NCBI RefSeq assembly: GCF_036345155.1
Contig: NZ_CP107772.1
Coordinates: 8,184,001 to 8,248,000 of the forward strand
Direction of reading: 5' to 3'
Length of the DNA stretch: 64,000 nt
Origin: Streptomyces sp. NBC_00582
GTDB taxonomy: Bacteria; Actinomycetota; Actinomycetes; Streptomycetales; Streptomycetaceae
Shown here: piece by piece, positions 53,800 through 62,455 of the stretch
Layout: each line of letters starts with the position of its first letter
Numbering within the stretch: the stretch's first letter is position 1
Notes under the pieces: model-generated
Database searches by the model: none
Told to the model about the DNA's origin: nothing
The model's input: only the letters and a program-made list of their open reading frames with translations
Made by a program: the position numbers and the translations under genes

Positions 53800-54546
53800 T
53801 CAGTACGCGCTGTTGACGTTGTCCATGGAGCCGTACTTGTCGGCCGCGTAGTTGCACGCGGCGGTGATGTTGGCGACCGGGTCGTAGATGTTCCAGGACG
53901 TGCCGGCGACGTGGTACGCCTTGAAGGTCGGCGGGATGACCTGCAGCAGGCCCTTCGACGGGATGCCGTTGATGGCGTTGATGTCCCAGTCGTTGATGGC
54001 GTTCGGGTTGCCCGAGGACTCACGCATGACGTTGCGCTTGATGCCGTCGTAGGAGCCCGGGATGCCGTGCTTCTTCATGATGTCGAGCGACTCGCGGATC
54101 CAGCCGTCGAGGTTGTTGGCGTAGCTCTTGGCGGCGACCTGCTTCACCACGACGCGGTGCGTGGAGCGGCTCGCGGCCTGCTTGGCCTGGTGCGCGGCGG
54201 CGGCCTTCTCGGCGGCGGCCCTGCGGGCGGCCTCGGCGGCGGCCTTCTTCTTCGCGGCGACGGCCTTGCGCACGGCCTCGGCGGCGGCCTTCTTCTTGGC
54301 GGCGGCCTCGGCGGCGGCCTTCTTCTTCGCCTCAATGGCCTCGACCTTGACGTTCGAGCCGGCGAGCTGGTCGGTCACCGTGCCCTTCACGTCCCGCACC
54401 GGCTGGGTGCTGTACGCGACACGGGCCGAGGACACGGCGTCCGTCGTGGTCGTGTGTGCGTCGGCCGGCACCACGGAGAAGGCGAGGGCGGCCGCACCGA
54501 GGGTGGTGGCACCGGCGATCGCGATCTTGTGAGTGTTCTTGGGCAT
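53800..54546 (-). CDS. Secreted lytic transglycosylase-like protein
   Basis: 248 aa. Signal peptide (residues 1-30, ending VVPADA), a long Ala/Lys coiled region of KKKAAAEAA-type repeats (about 75-130) and a C-terminal SLT-like domain with the catalytic Glu in NVMRESSGNPNAINDWDINA, GLLQVIPPTFKAYH and AACNYAADKYGSMDNV. Probably trims peptidoglycan, with the coiled part binding the wall or a partner. ATG 54546. Confidence 0.92.
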   Translation of the reverse strand: MPKNTHKIAIAGATTLGAAALAFSVVPADAHTTTTDAVSSARVAYSTQPVRDVKGTVTDQLAGSNVKVEAIEAKKKAAAEAAAKKKAAAEAVRKAVAAKKKAAAEAARRAAAEKAAAAHQAKQAASRSTHRVVVKQVAAKSYANNLDGWIRESLDIMKKHGIPGSYDGIKRNVMRESSGNPNAINDWDINAINGIPSKGLLQVIPPTFKAYHVAGTSWNIYDPVANITAACNYAADKYGSMDNVNSAY

Positions 54547-54660
54547 GGCGAATGACCTCTTCGAAATAGCGCGGAGGTCGCTCGTCCGACGTTGGACACG
54601 GTGCTCTTGGCACGAACGAACGCCGGGGCGAAAACCCGCGGCGCTGAGCGACGAGAGCAA

Positions 54661-54689
54661 TTCTTAGCGGCCGCAAAATGGCCAGGCAA
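54661..54689 (-). promoter_or_regulatory. Promoter of the transglycosylase gene
   Basis: Minus strand: -35 TTGCCT (54689-54684), 17-base spacer, -10 TAAGAA (54666-54661). The start site would lie near 54654, giving a leader of about 108 bases. GACCTC/GAGGTC arms in that leader could cover the ribosome site. No c-di-AMP riboswitch core was found. Confidence 0.5.
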
Positions 54690-54734
54690 AGGTGTGACCT
54701 ACGATCCCGGGTAGTGGATCAGGGAAGGGCAAAA

Positions 54735-54760
54735 CGGGACAGACTGGAACGTCTGCCCCG
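54735..54760 (-). terminator. Intrinsic terminator after the queA-like gene
   Basis: 10-base stem with one G-U pair only on the minus-strand RNA (54751-54760 with 54735-54744), followed by GTTTTG. It lies 86 bases past the stop at 54846. Confidence 0.75.
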
Positions 54761-54845
54761 TTCGTGCGGGACCCATTTATCTCCTATTGGCCTTCGTACG
54801 TGATGTGCGCCCTATGCGAGGCCTCACATCGTCCGCCCCCCGTTC

Positions 54846-55961
54846 TCACGGGCAGTTGCCGGAGCAATTCTCTACGTGAGGACCGTCCCCCGGGAGGAGG
54901 AGATGGACGTCCCCGAACTCGTGCCACAGATAGCGCCCCCGCAGCGCCGCCTCGTACCCCCGGTCGATCGCCGCCCGCCCCGCCACCGCCTCCAGCATCA
55001 GCAGATGCGAGGCCTCCGGCTCGTGCAGCCCGGTCAGCAACCCGTCCACCACCCGCACCCCACGCCCGGGCGTCACCACGAGGTCCGTCCACCCCTCACG
55101 CGCGCGTACGACCCCGTCCGCCCCCGCCGCCGACTCCACCGCCCGCACGGCCGTCGTCCCCACCGCGATCACCCGCCCGTCCCCGGCCCGCACGGCGTTG
55201 ATCAGCCGAGCCGACGCCTCCGGCACCGCGAACCGCTCCGGATACGGCGGCTCGTGCACCTCCGCCGAGGCCACCCCGGTGTGCAGCACGACCGGCGCGA
55301 ACTGCACCCCCCGGCTCACCAGCTCCGCCACCAGCCCCGCCGTGAACGGCCGCGCCGCACTCGGCATCTCCGCGCTCCCCGCCCCGTCGGCCGACGGCAG
55401 CGCGAACACCGTCTGATACACGGACAACGGCTGGTCCCGCTCCGTATAGGAGTACCGAATGGGCCGCCCGTACCCCCGCAGCAGAGCCGGCAGCCCCGCC
55501 GCGCCCGCCGCCCCACCGGCCACCCGCGCCCACCACAGCCGCCCGCTCCCCGGAATCAACGGCTCCTCCAGCGTCAGCCGCCCACCCCCGGGCAGCCGCA
55601 CCTCCGCCCCCGCCGGCCCTCCCGCATGCGCGCGCGTGGTCCCCTTCCCATCCGGATCCCGCAGCTCGACCGCCCACCGCCCCTCGCCCCCGTGCGCGGC
55701 GTCCCCCCGCGTCGAGAAGTGCACCACCACCCGCGCGCGCCCGATCCGCCCGGTCACGGCCGCCGCCAGCGTCGGCGAGGTGTTCACCACCAACAGGTCC
55801 CCGGCCCGCAGCAGACACGGCAGCTCCCGGAACACGTGATGCGCCGGCTCCGTCCCCCGCGACACCAGCAGCCGTACGTCGTCCCGCTCCCGCCCCGGCC
55901 CGCGCTGCTCGGCCGGCACCCGCGCCGACAACTCCTCCGGCACCCGCACCGCCAGCGTCAT
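54846..55961 (-). CDS. queA: QueA-like S-adenosylmethionine:tRNA ribosyltransferase-isomerase
   Basis: 371 aa. Family landmarks: a lowered DVRLLVSRG start, LLRAGDLLVVNTSPTLAAAV, PIRYSYTERDQPLSVYQTVF, ALHTGVASAEV-type VLHTGVASAEVHEPPYPERF and AVGTTAVRAVESA. True QueA makes epoxyqueuosine in tRNA. The DRDLLF-type motif is weak and no other queuosine gene is seen, so the substrate may differ in this Streptomyces group. ATG 55961 overlaps the SDR stop. Confidence 0.85.
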   Translation of the reverse strand: MTLAVRVPEELSARVPAEQRGPGRERDDVRLLVSRGTEPAHHVFRELPCLLRAGDLLVVNTSPTLAAAVTGRIGRARVVVHFSTRGDAAHGGEGRWAVELRDPDGKGTTRAHAGGPAGAEVRLPGGGRLTLEEPLIPGSGRLWWARVAGGAAGAAGLPALLRGYGRPIRYSYTERDQPLSVYQTVFALPSADGAGSAEMPSAARPFTAGLVAELVSRGVQFAPVVLHTGVASAEVHEPPYPERFAVPEASARLINAVRAGDGRVIAVGTTAVRAVESAAGADGVVRAREGWTDLVVTPGRGVRVVDGLLTGLHEPEASHLLMLEAVAGRAAIDRGYEAALRGRYLWHEFGDVHLLLPGDGPHVENCSGNCP

Positions 55962-56656
55962 CGCCGACCCTCCAGCAGCGCCGGAGCCCCGTACCGCCCG
56001 CTCGCCGGACGCTCGTCCAGCAGCCGCAGGAAGGCCGGCACCACACCCCCCGGCTCCGGACGCGGATCGTCGTCGTCCGGTACGGCCGCCGCGTACAGGT
56101 CCGTCGCCATGTCCCCCGGGTCCACCGCCCACACCCGCAGCCCCGGCTCCTCCTCGCCGAGCACCGCCGCCACCTGGTCCAGGGCCGCCTTGGACGCCCC
56201 GTAGCCGCCCCAGGTCTCGTACGCCTCGGCCGCCGCGTCCGAGCTGACCGTGATCACCGCTCCGGCCCGCGCCGCCCGCAGCAGCGGCAACGCCTCCTGG
56301 ACCAGCCCCAGCGCCGCCACCACGTTCACCTCCAGCGCCCGCCGCAGCCCCTCCAGCGGCAGCACGTCCAGGCGCACCAGCGGCTCCGCGCCCAGCGCGC
56401 TCGCGTTGCTCACCACCAGGTCGCACCCGCCCAGCCCCCGGGCGGCCGCGACCAGCGCCGACCGGTGCGCGGGATCCGCGACGTCCCCCGCCACCGCCCG
56501 CACACCCGTCCCGTGCCCCGACACCCAGGCCGCCGTCTCCTTCAGCACCCCCTCGTTCCTGGCGTCCAGCACCAGATCCCAGCCCCGCGCGGCCAGCGCC
56601 TCGGCCAGCGCCCGCCCCAGCCCCTTCGAGGCCCCCGTGATGATCGCTACCGGCAT
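55958..56656 (-). CDS. SDR family oxidoreductase
   Basis: 232 aa with TGASKGLG, VVSNASAL in place of NNAG, catalytic Ser in VITVSSDAAAE and YGASK. All classical catalytic residues are kept. Substrate unknown. It is translationally coupled to the queA-like gene (ATGA), which is unusual for tRNA-modification genes and hints at a shared step. Confidence 0.9.
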   Translation of the reverse strand: MPVAIITGASKGLGRALAEALAARGWDLVLDARNEGVLKETAAWVSGHGTGVRAVAGDVADPAHRSALVAAARGLGGCDLVVSNASALGAEPLVRLDVLPLEGLRRALEVNVVAALGLVQEALPLLRAARAGAVITVSSDAAAEAYETWGGYGASKAALDQVAAVLGEEEPGLRVWAVDPGDMATDLYAAAVPDDDDPRPEPGGVVPAFLRLLDERPASGRYGAPALLEGRR

Positions 56657-56893
56657 GACAACCGTCCCCTCGTCAGCCGCCTCCTCGGCGGTGACCCCAA
56701 CCTAGGAACCGGCCGCCCGCCCCCGCCTCGGACGCGGGACCGGGTCCGCCGGGGCCCTTCGGCGTAGGCCCGCACACCCCCTCCCCGCGCCCTACGCCGC
56801 CGTACCGACGACCTCCGGCCTAGGACCCCCGCCCTACCCCGGGCCGTCACAGGTCGGATCCGGGCTGTCACACCCCGCCGGTACCGTGAAGAC

Positions 56894-58039
56894 ATGAGTC
56901 ACGGTCCCCGGTCCGGCCTCGCCGCGGTGAGCTCCGCGCTGCTGGCCATGAGCAGGCATCTCGAGGTGCGCGACGTCCTCAAGACGATCGTCGCCAGCGC
57001 CCGCGAGCTGCTCGACGCCCAGTACGCAGCCCTGGGCGTCCCGGACGACCACGGAGGCTTCGCCCAGTTCGTCGTCGACGGCGTCACCGACGAGCAGTGG
57101 AAGGCCATCGGCCCCCTGCCCCGCCAGCACGGCATCCTCGCCTCGATGCTCCGCGAGGCCCGCCCCGAGCGCCTCGCCGACGTGCGCGAGGACCCCCGCT
57201 TCGAGGGCTGGCCCTCCGCCCACCCCGACATGTCCGACTTCCTGGGCCTGCCCGTCCGCGACGGCGACGAGGTCATCGGTGCCCTCTTCCTCGCCAACAA
57301 GAACTGCCCGAAGCCCACGGGCGGCTGCGGCTTCACCCAGGAGGACGAGGAACTCCTCGCCATCCTCGCCCAGCACGCCGCCATCGCCCTCACCAACGCC
57401 CGCCTCTACGAACGCAGCCGCGAACTGACCATCGCGGAGGAACGCTCCCGGCTCGCCCACGAACTGCACGACGCGGTCGCCCAGAAACTGTTCTCCCTGC
57501 GCCTGACCGCCCAGGCCGCCGCCGCTCTCGTCGACCGCGACCCCTCCCGCGCCAAGGGCGAACTCCACCAGGTCGCCACCCTCGCCGCCGAGGCCGCCGA
57601 CGAACTGCGCGCGGCCGTCGTCGAACTGCGCCCCGCCGGCCTCGACGAGGACGGCCTCGTCGCCACCCTGCGCACCCAGGTCCAGGTCCTGGACCGCGCC
57701 CACACCGCGCGCGTGACCTTCACCAGCCACGGCGTGCGCGCCCTGCCCGCCGCCCAGGAGGAGGCCCTGCTGCGCGTCGCCCAGGAGGCCCTGCACAACG
57801 CCCTGCGCCACTCCGGCGCCGAGCACGTCGACGTGACCCTCCACAAACGCGGCGCCGACACGGTCCTGCGCGTCACGGACGACGGCACCGGCTTCGACCC
57901 CACGGCGATCCGCAGAGCCGGCCGCCACCTCGGCCTGGTCTCCATGCGGGACCGGGCCGGCGGGATCGGCGGCGCCCTGACGGTGGAATCGGCGCCCGGC
58001 AAGGGCACCACGATCGAGATGGAGGCCCCCGGTGGCTGA
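56894..58039 (+). CDS. GAF-domain sensor histidine kinase (HisKA_3/NarL-type)
   Basis: 381 aa, no TM. GAF domain about residues 17-170 (with CPKPTGGCGF Cys pair), a phospho-acceptor His in RSRLAHELHDAVAQKLFSLR, and the HATPase with EALHNALRHSGAEHV and RVTDDGTGFDP. Resembles DevS-like cytosolic sensors. TACCGT 6 bases before ATG 56894 suggests a leaderless mRNA. GTCACA occurs twice, 22 bases apart, just upstream. Overlaps its regulator gene by 8 bases. Confidence 0.94.
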   Translation: MSHGPRSGLAAVSSALLAMSRHLEVRDVLKTIVASARELLDAQYAALGVPDDHGGFAQFVVDGVTDEQWKAIGPLPRQHGILASMLREARPERLADVREDPRFEGWPSAHPDMSDFLGLPVRDGDEVIGALFLANKNCPKPTGGCGFTQEDEELLAILAQHAAIALTNARLYERSRELTIAEERSRLAHELHDAVAQKLFSLRLTAQAAAALVDRDPSRAKGELHQVATLAAEAADELRAAVVELRPAGLDEDGLVATLRTQVQVLDRAHTARVTFTSHGVRALPAAQEEALLRVAQEALHNALRHSGAEHVDVTLHKRGADTVLRVTDDGTGFDPTAIRRAGRHLGLVSMRDRAGGIGGALTVESAPGKGTTIEMEAPGG

Positions 58040-58676
58040 CGCAATCAAGGTGCTGCTCGTCGACGACCACCAGGTCGTCCGCCGCGGACTGCGCACCTTC
58101 CTGGAGGTCCAGGACGACATCGAGGTCGTCGGCGAGGCCGCCGACGGCGCGGAAGGAGTCCAGCGCGCCGAGGAACTGCAGCCCGACGTCGTCCTGATGG
58201 ACGTCAAGATGCCCGGCATGGACGGCGTGGAGGCCCTGCGCCGCCTGCGCGAACTCGACAACCCCGCGCGCGTGCTCATCGTCACCAGCTTCACCGAACA
58301 GCGCACGGTGGTCCCGGCCCTGCGCGCCGGAGCCGCCGGATACGTCTACAAGGACGTGGACCCCGACGCCCTCGCCGGTGCCATCCGCTCGGTCCACGCC
58401 GGTCACATCCTGCTCCAGCCCGAGGTCGCAGGCGCCCTGCTCTCCCAGGAGGAGACCAACTCGGGGCACGGCAGAGGCGGTTCCCTCACCGAACGCGAGC
58501 GCGAGGTGCTCGGCCTGATAGCGGACGGCCGCTCCAACCGCGAGATCGCCCGCGCCCTGGTCCTCTCCGAGAAGACGGTCAAGACCCACGTCTCGAACAT
58601 CCTGATGAAACTCGACCTCGCCGACCGCACCCAGGCCGCGCTGTGGGCCGTACGCCATGGAGCGGCCGGCCCCTGA
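58032..58676 (+). CDS. NarL/LuxR-type response regulator
   Basis: 214 aa from GTG 58032. Receiver domain with LLVDDHQVVRRGL, phospho-acceptor Asp in VVLMDVKMPGMDGVEALRRL and Lys in GYVYKDVDP; C-terminal LuxR HTH (LTEREREVLGLIADGRSNRE, KTVKTHVSNILMKLDLADRT). Cognate of the GAF kinase. It may bind the GTCACA repeats upstream of the pair; this is inference. Confidence 0.95.
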   Translation: MADAIKVLLVDDHQVVRRGLRTFLEVQDDIEVVGEAADGAEGVQRAEELQPDVVLMDVKMPGMDGVEALRRLRELDNPARVLIVTSFTEQRTVVPALRAGAAGYVYKDVDPDALAGAIRSVHAGHILLQPEVAGALLSQEETNSGHGRGGSLTEREREVLGLIADGRSNREIARALVLSEKTVKTHVSNILMKLDLADRTQAALWAVRHGAAGP

Positions 58677-58764
58677 TCGTCACTCCACAGCCCGGTCGAG
58701 CAACTGATCCGAACGGGCTGTTCCCGGCCCGCCGCCCACACCGTTCCCGGTCACTCCCCGTTGA

Positions 58765-58953
58765 TCAGCGCACGACCCGCGGTCGCCGGGCGTCGCCTCG
58801 GGCAACACCCTCCAGATCCCGGTCCACATCCCGGTCAACGTCGTCGGCAACACCCTGAACGGTCTCGCCGCCCTGAACCCGGCCTTCGGCAACACGGGCG
58901 TCAACCACTGCCCAGCGCAGCCGCTGCGAGGCCCCTCACCGCACGGCGAGTGA
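58765..58953 (+). pseudogene. Chaplin gene remnant (ChpE-like)
   Basis: Between stops at 58762 and 58951 the frame reads SPGVASGNTLQIPVHIPVNV, VGNTLNGLAALNPAFGNTGV and NH, then CPAQPLRG. The first 40 residues are a near-complete Cys-free chaplin domain as in ChpE, whose chain ends in GVNH. There is no start codon, signal peptide or ribosome site: an in-frame TGA lies 9 codons before the domain and only 115 bases separate it from the regulator gene. The stop after NH appears changed to TGC. Confidence 0.85.
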
Positions 58954-58962
58954 GGGGCCTCG
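58927..58962. terminator. Terminator after the chaplin remnant
   Basis: Perfect 13-base arms (58927-58939, 58950-58962) with a 10-base loop. Probably the original chaplin terminator, now also serving the convergent gene at 58998 and the kinase-regulator operon. Confidence 0.85.
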
Positions 58963-58997
58963 CCATGCGACCCCCGAGCGGCCCACGGCAACCCCGC

Positions 58998-59786
58998 TCA
59001 CCGCACCCCGCGCTCCAGCTCCTCGACGTAGGAGTTGTACGCCGCGACCTGCGCCCGCCGCCCCGTCCGCTCCACCGGCCGAAGCGCTTCCGCCCGCGCC
59101 GCCATCTCGGAGGAACTCACCGCGCCCCCATGCCCGCGATCCACCGCCAGAGACACCAGCAGCCCCACCCGCTGCGCCAGCTCCAGCACCCGCACCGCCC
59201 GTCCCGGATACCCCGGCGCCAGCACCTCCCGCCCCCGCTCGGCCCGCGCCCGGTACGCGTCGATCGCCGCCTCCGCCACCGGCCCCGACCCCGCCACGTC
59301 CAGCTTCGACAACACCGCCGTCGCCTCCCGCAACGCCTCCGCCAGCTCCCGCTCGGCCTCACCCAGCGACGGCACATCGGCCGGCGGAGCCTCCCGCACC
59401 GGCAGACAGTGCCACACCACCTCGACATGCACGTCACCCGCGGGCCCGGCCTCGTACACCTCCGGTACGAGACCCAGCGCGACCCCGTGACAGATCACCG
59501 CTTCCTCCGCCTCCAGCGCCCGCGCGTTGAACTCCGGCGGCCCGCTCAGCCCCAGCGGATGCCCCGGCGCCGGCAGCGCCACCCGCAGCCCCCGCACTCC
59601 CAGCGCCCGCAGCCGGCCCAGCGCCAGCGTCAGCCCGACGGGCGCCGACTCGCCGGGCAGCCCCTCCACCCGGTGCACGGCGTCCTCCCCGACGACCGCG
59701 AGGACGGCGTCGTCCGGAGAGACAAATCCGGCCAACAGGGCATTTCCCCAAGCGGCAAGGCGACCAGAGCGCGGTTCCATGAGCAT
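58998..59786 (-). CDS. Conserved hypothetical protein
   Basis: 262 aa, no TM or signal. It starts MLMEPRSGRLAAWGNALLAG after TAGGGT and six bases, so probably leaderless at 59786. The first half is alpha/beta-like (ALGVRGLRVALPAPGHPLGL), the second long-helical (AERELAEALREATAVLSKLD). No motif identified. Divergent from the ABC ATPase gene. Confidence 0.82.
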   Translation of the reverse strand: MLMEPRSGRLAAWGNALLAGFVSPDDAVLAVVGEDAVHRVEGLPGESAPVGLTLALGRLRALGVRGLRVALPAPGHPLGLSGPPEFNARALEAEEAVICHGVALGLVPEVYEAGPAGDVHVEVVWHCLPVREAPPADVPSLGEAERELAEALREATAVLSKLDVAGSGPVAEAAIDAYRARAERGREVLAPGYPGRAVRVLELAQRVGLLVSLAVDRGHGGAVSSSEMAARAEALRPVERTGRRAQVAAYNSYVEELERGVR

Positions 59787-59939
59787 GCCCCCACCCTAAG
59801 GACCGGACCGATGGAACGGGGTGCCCGACCGGTGGCGTAGATTTTCCCGAGGGGCCGCGCCCACCCGCGCGCGGCGGTCCAGCCACAGGCACCCGCGACA
59901 ACCGAGACCGGCCACACTGCAAGGGGAGACAACGCGCTC

Positions 59940-60737
59940 ATGAGCGATGTTCTGGAGCTTCAGGACGTATCGGTGGTCCGCGAGGGCAGGGCACTGGTCG
60001 ACCAGGTCTCGTGGTCGGTCAAGGAGGGCGAGCGCTGGGTCATCCTCGGCCCCAACGGAGCCGGCAAGACCACCCTCCTCAACATCGCCTCCACCTACCT
60101 CTTCCCCAGCTCGGGCACCGTCTCCGTGCTCGACGAGACCCTCGGCGCCCCCGGCACCGACGTCTTCGAACTGCGCCCCCGCATCGGCGTGGCCGGCATC
60201 GCCCTCGCGGACAAGCTCCCCAAGCGCCAGACCGTCCTGCAGACCGTCCTCACCGCCGCCTACGGCATGACGGCCGCCTGGCAGGAGGAGTACGAGGCCG
60301 TCGACGAGCAGCGCGCCCGCGCCTTCCTCGACCGCCTCGGCATGAGCGACTACCTCGACCGGAAGTTCGGCACCCTCTCCGAGGGCGAGCGCAAGCGCAC
60401 CCTCATCGCCCGCGCCCTGATGACCGACCCCGAACTCCTCCTCCTCGACGAGCCCGCCGCCGGACTCGACCTCGGCGGCCGCGAGGACCTCGTACGCCGC
60501 CTCGGCCGCCTCGCCCGCGACCCGATCGCCCCCTCCATGATCATGGTCACCCACCATGTCGAGGAGATCGCCCCCGGCTTCACCCACGTCCTCATGATCC
60601 GTCAGGGCAAGGTCCTCGCCGCGGGCCCGGTCGAACTCGAACTGACCTCCCGCAACCTCTCCCTCTGCTTCGGCCTCCCGCTCGTCGTCGAACAGGTCGG
60701 CGACCGCTGGACCGCCCAGGGCCTGCCGCTGTCCTGA
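59940..60737 (+). CDS. ABC transporter ATP-binding protein (orphan)
   Basis: 265 aa single ABC domain. Walker A GPNGAGKTT, Q-loop region, signature LSEGERKRTLIARAL (Glu for Gly in the usual LSGGE), Walker B LLLLDEPAAGLDLGG and switch His in MVTHHVEEI. Similar to YlmA/ModF-like cytosolic ATPases. No permease gene is adjacent. ATG 59940 with AAGGGGAGA upstream; TAGATT at 59838 could be its -10. Confidence 0.9.
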   Translation: MSDVLELQDVSVVREGRALVDQVSWSVKEGERWVILGPNGAGKTTLLNIASTYLFPSSGTVSVLDETLGAPGTDVFELRPRIGVAGIALADKLPKRQTVLQTVLTAAYGMTAAWQEEYEAVDEQRARAFLDRLGMSDYLDRKFGTLSEGERKRTLIARALMTDPELLLLDEPAAGLDLGGREDLVRRLGRLARDPIAPSMIMVTHHVEEIAPGFTHVLMIRQGKVLAAGPVELELTSRNLSLCFGLPLVVEQVGDRWTAQGLPLS

Positions 60738-60798
60738 CCCCGCCCCTGACCCCCGTGCGCCCTGTCCGCAACGGTACGCACGGCCCTACCATGACCCT

Positions 60799-61233
60799 GT
60801 GAACGACATCGAGGCGTGGGTCTGGTGGCTCGTCGGCGCGGCGGCGCTCGGAATCCCGCTCGTGGTCACCGCGATGCCGGAGTTCGGCATGCTCGCCGTG
60901 GGAGCGGTGGCCGCCGCGATAGGCGCCGGCCTCGGCCTCGGCGCGGTCGCCCAGGTCCTCGTGTTCATCGTCGTCTCGGTCGCCCTCATCGCCGTGGTCC
61001 GCCCCATCGCGGCCCGGCACAGCGCACAGCGCCCCCAACTCGCCACCGGAGTGGACGCGTTGAAGGGCAAGCAGGCCGTCGTGCTGGAGCGCGTCGACGG
61101 TTCGGGCAACGGCCGGATCAAGCTCGCCGGAGAGATCTGGTCGGCCCGCTCCCTCGACACGGACCGCGCGTACGAAGTCGGTGAGCACGTCGACGTCGTG
61201 GACATCGAGGGGGCCACGGCGATCGTCATCTGA
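60799..61233 (+). CDS. nfeD: NfeD-like membrane protein
   Basis: 144 aa. TM helices in the first 75 residues (WWLVGAAALGIPLVVTAMPE, VLVFIVVSVALIAVV) and a C-terminal OB-fold (LKGKQAVVLERVDGSGNGRI). NfeD partners SPFH proteins in membrane microdomains; the SPFH gene follows at 61384. TACCAT ends 6 bases before GTG 60799, indicating a leaderless mRNA. Confidence 0.92.
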   Translation: MNDIEAWVWWLVGAAALGIPLVVTAMPEFGMLAVGAVAAAIGAGLGLGAVAQVLVFIVVSVALIAVVRPIAARHSAQRPQLATGVDALKGKQAVVLERVDGSGNGRIKLAGEIWSARSLDTDRAYEVGEHVDVVDIEGATAIVI

Positions 61234-61383
61234 CCTTGCACAACTCCCGCACGACGCAAGTGAGGCGAAGGCCTCCCGAGGTACGCGACGGTCTGTCAGA
61301 CTCGACCAGCAAGATCTTCACAACCGTAGGATCTTCCGAAAGCGCTCGAGGCGGAGAAGCGGAGAAGGGGACGGGGACGCACG

Positions 61384-62334
61384 ATGGAACCGGTCATCAT
61401 CGTCTTGATCATTCTGGTGGTGTTGGTCTTCATCGCCCTGATCAAGACCATCCAGGTCATCCCACAGGCGAGCGCCGCCATCGTCGAGCGCTTCGGCCGC
61501 TACACACGCACCCTGAACGCGGGCCTCAACATCGTGGTCCCGTTCATCGACACCATCCGCAACCGCATCGACCTGCGTGAACAGGTCGTCCCGTTCCCGC
61601 CGCAGCCGGTGATCACCCAGGACAACCTGGTCGTCAACATCGACACGGTCATCTACTACCAGGTCACCGACGCCCGCGCCGCGACCTACGAGGTCGCCAG
61701 CTACATCCAGGCGATCGAACAGCTCACCGTCACCACGCTCCGCAACATCATCGGCGGCATGGACCTGGAGCGCACCCTGACCTCCCGCGAGGAGATCAAC
61801 GCGGCCCTGCGTGGGGTCCTCGACGAGGCCACCGGCAAGTGGGGCATCCGCGTCAACCGCGTGGAACTGAAGGCGATCGAGCCCCCGACCTCCATCCAGG
61901 ACTCGATGGAGAAGCAGATGCGCGCCGACCGTGACAAGCGCGCCGCGATCCTCACCGCCGAAGGTACGCGCCAGGCCGCGATCCTGACCGCGGAGGGCGA
62001 GAAGCAGTCCCAGATCCTGCGCGCCGAGGGTGAGGCGAAGGCCGCCGCCCTGCGCGCCGAGGGCGAGGCCCAGGCCGTCCGCACGGTCTTCGAGGCCATC
62101 CACGCCGGCGACCCGGACCAGAAGCTCCTCAGCTACCAGTACCTCCAGATGCTGCCGAAGATCGCCGAGGGCGACGCCAACAAGCTCTGGATCGTCCCCA
62201 GCGAGATCGGCGACGCCCTCAAGGGCCTCTCCGGCGCCATGGGCAACTTCGGTGCGATGGGCGGCGGTTCCGGCTCCAACGGCAACACGGAGAAGAAGAT
62301 CCCGGAACGCCGAGAGAAGCCGTCGATCGACTGA
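61384..62334 (+). CDS. SPFH/Band 7 (stomatin-like) protein
   Basis: 316 aa. N-terminal TM (residues 5-25), then the SPFH core (VIPQASAAIVERFGRYTRTL, QDNLVVNIDTVIYYQVTDAR), a Glu/Ala coiled region with repeated ILTAEG(E/T)-type units (AAILTAEGTRQAAILTAEGE) and a Gly/Asn-rich tail. Forms membrane scaffolds, probably with the NfeD protein. ATG 61384 after GGGGACGGGG. Repeated GATCTTC lies in the 150-base gap before it. Confidence 0.95.
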   Translation: MEPVIIVLIILVVLVFIALIKTIQVIPQASAAIVERFGRYTRTLNAGLNIVVPFIDTIRNRIDLREQVVPFPPQPVITQDNLVVNIDTVIYYQVTDARAATYEVASYIQAIEQLTVTTLRNIIGGMDLERTLTSREEINAALRGVLDEATGKWGIRVNRVELKAIEPPTSIQDSMEKQMRADRDKRAAILTAEGTRQAAILTAEGEKQSQILRAEGEAKAAALRAEGEAQAVRTVFEAIHAGDPDQKLLSYQYLQMLPKIAEGDANKLWIVPSEIGDALKGLSGAMGNFGAMGGGSGSNGNTEKKIPERREKPSID

Positions 62335-62353
62335 GGACGGCCCCTCACAGCAA

Positions 62354-62430
62354 AGTTCCCCGCACCCCACCTGCTTCCAAGGGGCGCGGGGAACTGCGCG
62401 ACGAGCCACAACGAACCCGCGGCCGCCGAG
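62354..62430 (+). repeat. Dispersed intergenic repeat with terminator hairpin
   Basis: AGTTCCCCGC (62354-62363) pairs with GCGGGGAACT (62386-62395), with CCCC/GGGG inside. The right arm belongs to the repeat AGGGGCGCGGGGAACTGCGC, then GACGAGCCACAACGAACC. Lies between the convergent SPFH and HNH genes. Confidence 0.8.
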
Positions 62431-62455
62431 GGACAGCAACCCCCACGGCGAACCG

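Noticed and set aside
54547..54734. c-di-AMP (ydaO) riboswitch before the transglycosylase gene
   Set aside because: Expected from the gene type, but the conserved core sequences are absent.
58643..58858. Frameshift that would rescue a full chaplin gene
   Set aside because: The other frames upstream of the domain show no signal peptide or start with RBS; too little space after the regulator gene.
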